From Methylophilaceae bacterium (GTDB taxonomy: Bacteria > Pseudomonadota > Gammaproteobacteria > Burkholderiales > Methylophilaceae), in NCBI GenBank assembly GCA_947379975.1, contig CANCPF010000036.1:1-12517 (forward strand): a stretch of DNA of 12,517 bases, given 5' to 3'. Below the pieces are notes generated by a model. It was given only the letters and a program-made list of their open reading frames with translations, had not been told where the DNA came from and searched no databases. The position numbers and the translations under genes were made by a program. The number at the start of each line of letters is the position of its first letter. The stretch's first letter is position 1. Of the stretch, positions 6,758 to 12,517 are shown piece by piece.

Positions 6758-7198
6758 TCAACTTAAGGCATCAGCCCAGTTATTAGGCGTTTCATATAAG
6801 CGTACTTTCTCTAACTTTAGGTGATTACCGTAGGTGTCGTGGTATTTACTTTTTAGTATTTTAAACGCTTCGCTGGCCATATTTTCTGCAGTTGGCACAG
6901 TAGGGAATATAACTGTTTTATGGTCTGTCAGAGTATTTAAAAAGTTAAGTACTTCTGTATCATTTTTATATACTAAAAAGGCATGGTCCCAGACCTCGAC
7001 AATTGCCGTTTTAGCGATGGATTTTACGTCTGAAAAATCCATTACCATGCCGTTTTCTGAAGCGTCTTCAAGCTTGATGATGTCACCGGAAAGTGTGATT
7101 TCCATTGCATAACGGTGGCCATGTAAATTTCTACATTGACTTTTATGGCTGGGAATACGATGTCCAGCATCAAATTCAAGGCGAGTGGTAATTTGCAT
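6758..7198 (-). CDS. queD: 6-carboxy-5,6,7,8-tetrahydropterin synthase (QueD / PTPS family)
   Basis: It converts dihydroneopterin triphosphate to 6-carboxytetrahydropterin, the second step of queuosine and 7-deazaguanine synthesis, in the cytoplasm. From the ATG chosen here it has 146 residues and starts MQITTRLEFDAGHRI. The zinc ligands are His13, His26 and His28 (AGH and NLHGHRY). The catalytic Cys22 is four residues before His26, in the CxxxHGH arrangement typical of QueD rather than eukaryotic PTPS. The family's MVMDFSDVK, WDHAFL, PTAENMA and VRLYETPNNWA segments follow in order. The frame is open to a GTG three codons earlier (7207), but that GTG forms part of the TAAGTG that best serves as ribosome site for this ATG. 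It is a single gene between convergent rfbB and downstream of rsgA, with its own promoter-like sequence. No other queuosine gene is visible. Confidence 0.94.
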   Translation of the reverse strand: MQITTRLEFDAGHRIPSHKSQCRNLHGHRYAMEITLSGDIIKLEDASENGMVMDFSDVKSIAKTAIVEVWDHAFLVYKNDTEVLNFLNTLTDHKTVIFPTVPTAENMASEAFKILKSKYHDTYGNHLKLEKVRLYETPNNWADALS

Positions 7199-7234
7199 GT
7201 AAATCACTTAATGTATAGAGAGAAACTTGATAAG

Positions 7235-7262
7235 ATTATACGCTGACTGGCCATAATTTGAA
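7235..7262 (-). promoter_or_regulatory. Likely queD promoter
   Basis: On the minus strand, TTCAAA (7262-7257) and a perfect TATAAT (7240-7235) are separated by 16 nt. Transcription would start near 7228, leaving a leader of about 30 nt before the queD ATG. That is too short for a preQ1 riboswitch. A TTGACT lies a few bases further upstream (7271-7266), but its 25-nt distance from the -10 box is too great. Confidence 0.5.
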
Positions 7263-7333
7263 GCTAGTCAAATTAAGTTAAGTTTTGCAGGAAATTTTTT
7301 TGGCAAAAAGTGTAAAGCTAAGTTTAAACAAGG

Positions 7334-8242
7334 CTAAATTTCATTACGTAGCATTTTATAGATGGCTAATCTTTCTTCACTTATTTTCCCTGCAATGACA
7401 GCCTCTTTAATAGCACAATCTGGCTCTTGCAAATGCTTACAATTATTAAATCTACATTTGCCTAAAAATGGCCTAAATTCTATAAAAGCATGTTCTAGTT
7501 CGTCTGTGCTGAGATGGTGTAAGCCAAATTCTTGCAGGCCTGGAGAATCGATTAACTGGCTGTGTTGGTCTAAGTGATATAAGTGTGCAGCAGTGGTGGT
7601 GTGTTTGCCACTATCAAGCACTAAGCTAACTTCTCTGGTGCGTACATCTTCATTAGGCAATAATGCATTAATGATGGTTGATTTCCCCATGCCAGACTGA
7701 CCGACTAAAATGCTGGCCTCGCCTTGTAGATAAGGTCTAAGCGCAGAGATATCTTCTTTTGCTGATAGTGCTAACACTGGATAGCCCAGCCCCGTATAAA
7801 GCGCTAGCTTTTGCTTGGCATCATCGTTATCAGCCAGATCACATTTATTTAAAACTACTAGAGCTTTAATATTTGCCGCTTCCGCCGCAATTAAACAACG
7901 GTTAAGTAAAGCTTCATAAAAACTTGGCTGTGTGGCTAATACAATAATAATCTGTGTTACGTTAGACGCAAGCATTTTGCTTTTAAAAGCGTTACTGCGA
8001 TATAACAAAGTTTTGCGCGGTAGAATAGTTTCTATTACGCCTTCGTGTTTATCCGTAAGTTTTATTAGAACCACATCGCCACAGGCTAAATCTGTTTTTT
8101 TCCCACGGGTAACGCAGCTAATACGTGATTTCCCATCGGTTAATTCAACTTGAAATCGTTTGCCATAGGCTGCAACGATAGTACCCTGCAAGCGTGTTTT
8201 ATCTTGCGTATTATTAGCGTTATTAATAGTGGAAGTGTCCAA
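7334..8242 (-). CDS. rsgA: Ribosome small subunit-dependent GTPase A
   Basis: RsgA (YjeQ) is a circularly permuted GTPase that checks the decoding centre of the 30S subunit late in assembly. The 302-residue product has an OB-fold N-terminal domain (about 18-75), then the permuted G motifs in order G4 NKCD (132-135), G1 GQSGMGKST (181-189) and G3 DSPG (232-235), with the HTTT switch at 214-217. The C-terminal zinc site is Cys263, Cys268, His270 and Cys276. The start is a TTG that immediately follows the TAA of the cytochrome gene in the same frame; no earlier start is possible because that TAA is in frame, and no strong Shine-Dalgarno is seen. A TTG at codon 18, just before the OB-fold, is the main alternative. 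Translation probably depends on re-initiation after the cytochrome stop. The nearby orn gene is also a common neighbour of rsgA. Confidence 0.95.
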   Translation of the reverse strand: MDTSTINNANNTQDKTRLQGTIVAAYGKRFQVELTDGKSRISCVTRGKKTDLACGDVVLIKLTDKHEGVIETILPRKTLLYRSNAFKSKMLASNVTQIIIVLATQPSFYEALLNRCLIAAEAANIKALVVLNKCDLADNDDAKQKLALYTGLGYPVLALSAKEDISALRPYLQGEASILVGQSGMGKSTIINALLPNEDVRTREVSLVLDSGKHTTTAAHLYHLDQHSQLIDSPGLQEFGLHHLSTDELEHAFIEFRPFLGKCRFNNCKHLQEPDCAIKEAVIAGKISEERLAIYKMLRNEI

Positions 8243-8548
8243 TTATTCAGTAAATTTATAGTAAGTTTTGTTCAGGTAACTGGCTGCATTAAGTTCTTCT
8301 TCTTCAAACCATTTTAAGCCTATCATTGTGTTGCAATTACGTACTTGAGCAAGTAAGCCCTTTGATGTTTTAATCTTTCGATATTCTCGCGTATAAATAG
8401 AAGAGCCATCGCCGCCAAAACTTTGGGCATGACAGCTTATGCAATTTTTATCAACGAGAGCTTTGCCGCTTACTGTATCAGCATTTTTAAACACTTCAGC
8501 ATAACTATTACTAGCGATGAATAATAAGCTGATCAATAGTGTTTTCAT
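8243..8548 (-). CDS. Small periplasmic c-type cytochrome, single heme
   Basis: A 101-residue exported protein with one covalent heme site. A signal peptide spans about residues 1-17 (MKTLLISLLFIASNSYA, cleavage after AYA-like SYA). Cys36, Cys39 and His40 form the CISCH heme site, and Met75 in NTMIGLKWF is the likely distal ligand. Then comes an acidic EEEEL helix and a terminal helix with NAASYLNKTYYKF, as in class I cytochrome c. An extra Cys72 is present. The chosen ATG has a GGAGG ribosome site at seven nt; the four-codon longer frame from TTG runs through that site and is not used. The gene is 23 nt downstream of the M48 protease gene and ends directly against the rsgA start. The electron partner is unknown. 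Confidence 0.9.
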   Translation of the reverse strand: MKTLLISLLFIASNSYAEVFKNADTVSGKALVDKNCISCHAQSFGGDGSSIYTREYRKIKTSKGLLAQVRNCNTMIGLKWFEEEELNAASYLNKTYYKFTE

Positions 8549-8571
8549 AAGTGCCTCCAAAGCTCAAAATT

Positions 8572-9834
8572 TTATTGAGTATACGCCACTAACTTAGCGA
8601 TTCTAATGCTTGCCGGCGGATGAGAGTCATAAAAAGCTGAATGCAGTGGATCTGGCGTTAGCGTAGAAGCATTATCGCGATATAACTTTACTAGCGCTTT
8701 AATTAAGTCGCTTGCATTCGCATGTTTTGCCGCATAGCTATCTGCTTCAAATTCATTTTTCCTTGAATAACTGGCCATTAGTGGGCGTAATAAAAATAGA
8801 AATACTGGTGAGGCTAGTAAAAATAAAATTAAAGCCATATAGTCACTATGTTGAGAAACGCCTAAGCCTGTATAAAACCAGGCTTCTCCAATCAACCAAC
8901 CTAATAGAGCTAAGCCTAAAAAGCTCACAAAAAACATCAATGCAATTCGCTTGATGACATGATGATGCTTGAAATGGCCTAATTCATGGGCTAACACGGC
9001 TTCAATCTCGTCCGCGTTTAATCTTTCAAGCAAGGTGTCAAAAAATACCACACGTTTAGAAGCGCCAAATCCGGTGAAGTAAGCATTGCCGTGACTGCTG
9101 CGTGATGAACCATCCATCACAAACAGGCCTTGTGATTTAAAACCACACTTAGTCAATAATGCCTCGATACGTTGTTTCAGAGCTTCATCTTTTAGGGGCG
9201 CAAATTTATTGAATAGCGGGGCGATAAACGTAGGATAAACCGCCAACATAACTAGATTGAACGCACTCCAAGTAAGCCATAAATAAAGCCACCAATATTC
9301 ACCTGCTTCTTGCATTAACCACAAAGCTGCAAATAGAATCGGTGCGCCTAAGGCAATACCCACAAGACTGTGTTTAACCAGGTCGGAAAAGAACATCGCC
9401 GGTGTCATTTTGTTAAAACCAAACTTTTCATCTATAGCAAAGGTTTTGTAGTATTCAAAAGGTAAGTCAATAAAGCTGCTGACTAAAAGTGCGCTACATA
9501 TGACTAGTGCGCCACGAATAATTTCTTGTGTGACTAATAGGTTACGCCAAATATCATCGATAAATTGTAAGCCGCCACCGAGCGTGAGTGCTAAAAGTAA
9601 CGCGGCTTGCACTAAGACTTCAATAATAATTAGTTTGGTTTTAGCTGATGAGTAATCAGCCGCTTTTTGATGAGCCTCTAGTGCGATACTATCCTTAAAT
9701 GCTGACGGCACTTCATTGCGGTGAGTTTGCACATATGAGATGTGTCTACGGCCAAGCCATACCCGAATCAAGGTGGTAGATACAATCAGTGCAATAAAGG
9801 TAAAAGCTAAGATATCACTAGGAGCTAAAGGCAT
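8572..9834 (-). CDS. M48 family membrane metallopeptidase (Ste24/CAAX-protease type)
   Basis: A 420-residue integral membrane zinc protease. It has about seven hydrophobic segments (roughly 8-28, 68-88, 104-124, 153-177, 180-203, 295-318 and 332-350), in the layout of the Ste24 type with its N-terminal M48 domain, larger than HtpX (about 290). The zinc site is HELGH at 283-287 with the second-helix glutamate in RKNEFEADSYA (about 358-368), and DGSSRSSHGNAYFTGFG (240-256) is the family strand-loop preceding it. The C-terminal HSAFYDSHPPASIRI is also typical. The bacterial form probably handles membrane-protein quality control; prenyl-CAAX substrates are not expected. It heads the minus-strand run protease-cytochrome-rsgA and diverges from orn. 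No convincing promoter boxes or strong Shine-Dalgarno were found before its ATG. Confidence 0.93.
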   Translation of the reverse strand: MPLAPSDILAFTFIALIVSTTLIRVWLGRRHISYVQTHRNEVPSAFKDSIALEAHQKAADYSSAKTKLIIIEVLVQAALLLALTLGGGLQFIDDIWRNLLVTQEIIRGALVICSALLVSSFIDLPFEYYKTFAIDEKFGFNKMTPAMFFSDLVKHSLVGIALGAPILFAALWLMQEAGEYWWLYLWLTWSAFNLVMLAVYPTFIAPLFNKFAPLKDEALKQRIEALLTKCGFKSQGLFVMDGSSRSSHGNAYFTGFGASKRVVFFDTLLERLNADEIEAVLAHELGHFKHHHVIKRIALMFFVSFLGLALLGWLIGEAWFYTGLGVSQHSDYMALILFLLASPVFLFLLRPLMASYSRKNEFEADSYAAKHANASDLIKALVKLYRDNASTLTPDPLHSAFYDSHPPASIRIAKLVAYTQ

Positions 9835-9933
9835 AATTTATTTACTTCGGTTAATATATATACATTGTGAAGCATTTCTTGGATGTTAGTTCATCAAGAT
9901 TGCTTTTAAGCTAAAATTTTAATGGAAATCATG

Positions 9934-10494
9934 ATGGCAGAGTTAATCAGCAGCACTAATCAAAATAATTTAATTTGGCTGGATATGGAAATGAGTGGCT
10001 TGTTGCCAGATTCAGATCGTATTTTAGAGTTGGCTGCAGTGGTCACGGATGCTGATTTAAATGTGCTGGGCGAGTCGCCAGTATTTGTTATTCATCAAAG
10101 TGACGCCGTTCTTGATGGCATGGATGCATGGAATAAAGGCGCGCATGGTCGTTCTGGCTTAATTGGTAAAGTTAAAGCGTCTACTTTGAATGAAGCCGAA
10201 GCGACCTTACAAATGGTAGCCTTTCTGCAACAGTTTGTCCCAGCTGGTAAGTCGCCCATGTGCGGCAATTCTATCTGCCAAGACCGACGTTTTATGGCGC
10301 GTTATATGCCAGACTTAGAACGCTATTTTCACTATCGTAATCTGGATGTTAGTGTGTTTAAAGAGCTTGCACGCCGCTGGAAGCCAGAGATTTACTCTGG
10401 CTTTAAAAAAGCTAGCAAACACGAAGCATTAGCGGATATTTATGAATCTATTGATGAGCTGAAATATTATCGCGAGCATTTTATTATTAAGTAA
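9934..10494 (+). CDS. orn: Oligoribonuclease
   Basis: It degrades 2-5 nt RNA fragments, especially dinucleotides such as pGpG, finishing mRNA decay and c-di-GMP turnover. The DEDDh active site is complete: Asp17 and Glu19 (WLDMEMSGL), Asp117 (CQDRRF), His163 and Asp168 (HEALADI), numbered from this ATG. ILELAAVVTD and the dimer-region YHYRNLDVS-like FHYRNLDVS also match the family. Length is 186 residues, against 181 in E. coli. In-frame ATGs at 9922 and 9931 precede it; GGA at 9924-9926 is seven bases from 9934, which favours this start, but nothing excludes the others. It diverges from the M48 protease-cytochrome-rsgA run and converges with glgA across an intrinsic terminator. Confidence 0.96.
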   Translation: MAELISSTNQNNLIWLDMEMSGLLPDSDRILELAAVVTDADLNVLGESPVFVIHQSDAVLDGMDAWNKGAHGRSGLIGKVKASTLNEAEATLQMVAFLQQFVPAGKSPMCGNSICQDRRFMARYMPDLERYFHYRNLDVSVFKELARRWKPEIYSGFKKASKHEALADIYESIDELKYYREHFIIK

Positions 10495-10525
10495 GGATTA
10501 TGGCTGGTATAAATATTGACTGGAC

Positions 10526-10557
10526 AAAAAAAGAGGGCGCCTAACAAGGCGCCCTTT
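10526..10557. terminator. Bidirectional intrinsic terminator between orn and glgA
   Basis: GGGCGCC (10535-10541) and GGCGCCC (10548-10554) form a seven-pair GC stem with the loop TAACAA, extended by A-T pairing at 10534/10555. Seven A's at 10526-10532 become a run of seven U's after the hairpin in the glgA (minus) direction, giving a textbook terminator for glgA. On the plus strand only TTT follows, so it should stop orn transcripts less well. Confidence 0.9.
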
Positions 10558-10582
10558 AAGAGGAGAAATCAGCTTTGGAGAA

Positions 10583-10600
10583 GCTTAATTAATATTAAGC
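10583..10600. repeat. AT-rich perfect inverted repeat downstream of glgA
   Basis: GCTTAAT and ATTAAGC form seven pairs around the loop TAAT. It lies between the glgA stop and the main terminator. No T run follows on either strand; it may be an mRNA 3' structure or chance in AT-rich DNA. Confidence 0.4.
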
Positions 10601-10637
10601 ATTTACTGTGCCAACTTTCTCGTCTCAGCTAATTTAA

Positions 10638-12098
10638 CTAGCTAGCCTTACTTAGCATGCGATAAACAGCTAAATACTCTAATGCACTTTTATCCCAACT
10701 TAAGTTGAGAGACATGCCGTTCTTTTGTATTTGTCGCCAAGCGCCTGCATCATTGTTAAACACATTTAAAGCCTGCTTGATACAGCTATGTAGACTGGCT
10801 GAACTCGCTTCACTCATGACAAACCCATTGGCGGTTTTGTTTTTAAAGCTCACGATATTGGTATCCACCACTGAGTCTGCAAGCCCGCCTGTCGCGTTAA
10901 CGATGGGCGGTGTACCGTAAGCTAAGCCATATAGCTGATTTAGACCGCAAGGCTCAAATCGTGAAGGCATGATAAACATATCGCAGCCGGCCATAATTTG
11001 GTGTGACAGCGGTTCGTTGTAGCCAATATTGACACTCGCACTGCCAGGGTTCTTGGTGGCTAATAATTTAAATGCATTCTCTAACTCAGTTTCACCGCTT
11101 CCAAGTAAGGCTAATTGGCAGCCTGAATCGATTAAATCTTGCATAATAGGCACCAGCATATCTAGGCCTTTTTGGTGAGTTAGGCGACTTACTACGCCTA
11201 ATAATGGTGCGCTTGCATCAATATGAAGCCCTAATCTTTCTTGTAGTGTACTTTTAACTAATTTTTTGCCAGCAAGTTTGGTCGCGCTATAGGTTTTGAT
11301 TAAGTGAGGGTCAAACTCTGGATTCCACTCGTCAGTTTCAATGCCATTTAAAATGCCCTTAATCTCATTGCTACGTTTGCTGAGTAAACCTTCTAAGCCA
11401 AAGCCAAACTCAGCACTTTGGATTTCTTTGGCGTAACTAGGACTGACCGTAGTAATGGTGTCGGCATAGAAAATTGCCGCTTTCAGGAATGATAATTGTC
11501 CGTGGTATTCAAAACCTTCTATCTCAAAGCTACTGTGCGGTAATTCTAGTGTTGATAACCAGCCGGGCGCATAACAGCCTTGAAATGCCATGTTATGCAG
11601 GCTAATCATAGATTTTGCCGTCGAGTGTTCCACCAGTTTCATATAGGCTGGAGTTAGGCCAGTTTGCCAGTCGTTACAGTGGACAATATTCGGTTGCCAG
11701 TCTGTGATAGGTGAGTGCGGGCCACTTAAAATGGCCGCAACTTTTGATAATACGCCGAAGCGTAATGGATTATCTAGCCACTCCAGCCCATTTGCGTCTG
11801 CATAAGGCCCGCCTTCACGCTCGTATAAGCCAGCAGCCTTAATTACCATTACTTTTATTTGGCTATCTTCAATGGTGCCCATCAGCAGTGATGCATTGTT
11901 GATTACAGGCAAATTTTCTAACTGAGCAATCATTTGCAGATTGCTTAGCTTGTCTAATACCGCAGGGTATCCAGGTACTAAAACACGAATATCTACACCG
12001 ATATGCTGCAAAGCCGAAGGTAATGAGCCGCTGACATCTGCTAACCCTCCGGTTTTAATGAGTGGAAATACTTCAGAGCTAACAAATAAGACGCGCAA
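10638..12098 (-). CDS. glgA: Glycogen synthase (ADP-glucose type, GT5)
   Basis: It adds glucose from ADP-glucose to the non-reducing end of alpha-1,4-glucan in the cytoplasm. The 486-residue product starts MRVLFVSSEVFPLIKTGGLADVSG, with the ADP-glucose-binding KTGGLADV. DNPLRF, HCNDWQTG and HNMAFQG follow. The C-terminal lobe has SRLTHQKG (the conserved Arg and Lys) and SRFEPCGLNQLYGLAYGTPPIV with the catalytic Glu, all as in bacterial GlgA (about 477 in E. coli). The start is TTG. The longer frame begins at another TTG (12113), but GAGAAAG lies about six bases before the codon chosen here, and this start also gives the family's usual N-terminus. No glgB, glgC or glgP is in the window. The gene is divergent from crcB and ends at a strong terminator, so it is probably a single-gene unit unless genes upstream join by another route. 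Confidence 0.95.
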   Translation of the reverse strand: MRVLFVSSEVFPLIKTGGLADVSGSLPSALQHIGVDIRVLVPGYPAVLDKLSNLQMIAQLENLPVINNASLLMGTIEDSQIKVMVIKAAGLYEREGGPYADANGLEWLDNPLRFGVLSKVAAILSGPHSPITDWQPNIVHCNDWQTGLTPAYMKLVEHSTAKSMISLHNMAFQGCYAPGWLSTLELPHSSFEIEGFEYHGQLSFLKAAIFYADTITTVSPSYAKEIQSAEFGFGLEGLLSKRSNEIKGILNGIETDEWNPEFDPHLIKTYSATKLAGKKLVKSTLQERLGLHIDASAPLLGVVSRLTHQKGLDMLVPIMQDLIDSGCQLALLGSGETELENAFKLLATKNPGSASVNIGYNEPLSHQIMAGCDMFIMPSRFEPCGLNQLYGLAYGTPPIVNATGGLADSVVDTNIVSFKNKTANGFVMSEASSASLHSCIKQALNVFNNDAGAWRQIQKNGMSLNLSWDKSALEYLAVYRMLSKAS

Positions 12099-12111
12099 AA
12101 TATACTTTCTC

Positions 12112-12134
12112 AATAATGACGTTGATGCATTATT
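12112..12134. repeat. Inverted repeat in the glgA-crcB divergent region (possible operator)
   Basis: AATAATG (12112-12118) and CATTATT (12128-12134) are perfect seven-base arms with a nine-base spacer, about 1.5 helical turns centre to centre. The right arm overlaps the candidate glgA -10 box, so a bound dimeric regulator would block glgA. The AT-rich content makes a chance match possible. Confidence 0.35.
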
Positions 12135-12159
12135 ATATTGTATAAATAAGCGACATTAA
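12132..12159 (-). promoter_or_regulatory. Candidate glgA promoter
   Basis: On the minus strand TTAATG (12159-12154, three of six consensus bases) and a perfect TATAAT (12137-12132) are 16 nt apart. The transcript would start near 12125, about 27 nt before the TTG start chosen for glgA. On the plus strand TATAAA at 12141-12146 could be the crcB -10 box, but no good -35 box lies at the right distance. Confidence 0.38.
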
Positions 12160-12179
12160 TATTGATTTGGGGGCTTGGT

Positions 12180-12517
12180 ATGGGTTTCAACGGTTTTTTA
12201 GCGGTTGGTGTAGGTGCCGCAATAGGCGCTTGGGCGCGCTGGGGTCTAGGATTAATGCTAAATGCAACGATACCAACCTTGCCATTGGGCACTTTGGCAG
12301 CAAACTTAATTGGTGCTTATCTGATGGGCTTATTTATGGGCTTATTTAGTATAAGTACTTTGACCGCTGAATTTACCCCAGAGCTTAAATTGTTTGTCAT
12401 GACCGGTCTGCTCGGCGGCTTGACTACATTCTCCAGCTTTTCTGCAGAGTCAGTCACACTGCTGTCTCGCGGTCAGTATGGCTGGGCCGCTAGCCATATA
12501 TTCATCCATGTCTTAGG
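12180..12517 (+). CDS. crcB: Fluoride ion channel CrcB/Fluc, 3' end cut by window edge
   Basis: A dimeric inner-membrane channel that exports fluoride. The 112 residues present cover most of a ~125-residue protein: VGAAIGAWARWGL (first helix and the GAxxRW signature), LGTLAANLIGAYLMG with the pore Asn43, then GLLGGLTTFSSF with the two phenylalanines of the fluoride track (85 and 88), then the start of the fourth helix. A G-rich ribosome site (GGGGG, 12169-12173) lies about six bases before the ATG. The open frame has no stop before the edge. It diverges from glgA with an 81-bp gap. No fluoride riboswitch is recognisable in that gap. Confidence 0.94.
   Translation, partial: MGFNGFLAVGVGAAIGAWARWGLGLMLNATIPTLPLGTLAANLIGAYLMGLFMGLFSISTLTAEFTPELKLFVMTGLLGGLTTFSSFSAESVTLLSRGQYGWAASHIFIHVL

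Noticed and set aside
7199..7333. preQ1 riboswitch before queD
   Set aside because: The predicted leader is only about 30 nt and lacks a C-rich loop with an A-rich tail; a plain promoter accounts for the region.
10558..10637. Small gene after AGGAGA near 10561
   Set aside because: A Shine-Dalgarno-like sequence is present, but no start codon with a meaningful open frame follows at suitable spacing before glgA ends.
12099..12179. Fluoride (crcB-motif) riboswitch upstream of crcB
   Set aside because: The gap is 81 bp and also holds the glgA start signals; I could not find the conserved GGNGAUGG and pseudoknot segments of the class.
12110..12349. Small frames on both strands over the glgA-crcB gap and the crcB start
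   Set aside because: They run through the divergent promoter region or out of frame with crcB. The crcB frame has clear Fluc motifs and explains the sequence.
1..12517. CRISPR array, IS element, prophage, tRNA or defence system
   Set aside because: No spaced direct repeats, transposase motifs, phage genes or cloverleaf sequences were found. Every gene belongs to a recognised family and base composition is even across the window.

Overview
The window looks like chromosomal core DNA of an AT-rich Gram-negative proteobacterium. A betaproteobacterium of the methylotroph type (Methylophilaceae such as Methylotenera) is my best guess, from protein style, the AT-rich codon use and gene order. No 16S rRNA or other decisive marker is present. 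It holds twelve protein genes, two of them cut by the window edges. I see no tRNA, rRNA, IS element, phage gene or CRISPR array, and no gap between genes exceeds about 150 bases.

Layout. (1) 1-3316, minus strand: gloB (glyoxalase II), then mltD (lytic transglycosylase with LysM), then the start of a peptide-binding lipoprotein of an ABC importer that runs off the left edge. (2) 3397-6694, plus strand: a YafS-like methyltransferase, rnhA (RNase HI), dnaQ (Pol III epsilon) and rfbB (dTDP-glucose 4,6-dehydratase). The order mltD/gloB diverging from methyltransferase-rnhA-dnaQ matches the E. coli mltD-gloB-yafS-rnhA-dnaQ block; rfbB is the local addition. (3) 6758-7198, minus: queD (queuosine precursor synthesis) with its own promoter-like sequence. 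(4) 7334-9834, minus: a tight run of an M48 membrane protease, a small c-type cytochrome and rsgA (30S assembly GTPase). orn (oligoribonuclease) diverges from it at 9934-10494. (5) 10526-12517: a strong intrinsic terminator lies between convergent orn and glgA (glycogen synthase). glgA is divergent from crcB (fluoride channel), which is cut by the right edge.

Most of the window is ordinary housekeeping: RNA/DNA turnover, detoxification, cell-wall remodelling and ribosome maturation. The least ordinary item is the C-terminus of DnaQ. It continues about 51 residues past the point where E. coli epsilon ends, and that extension contains seven tandem 15-bp units encoding an acidic xxEL(P/D) pentapeptide. 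The gene end then overlaps the start of rfbB. I do not see a clearly new multi-gene system here.

Several starts were moved from the longest open frame because a Shine-Dalgarno match or family alignment favours a later codon: gloB, rfbB, queD, the cytochrome, orn and glgA.
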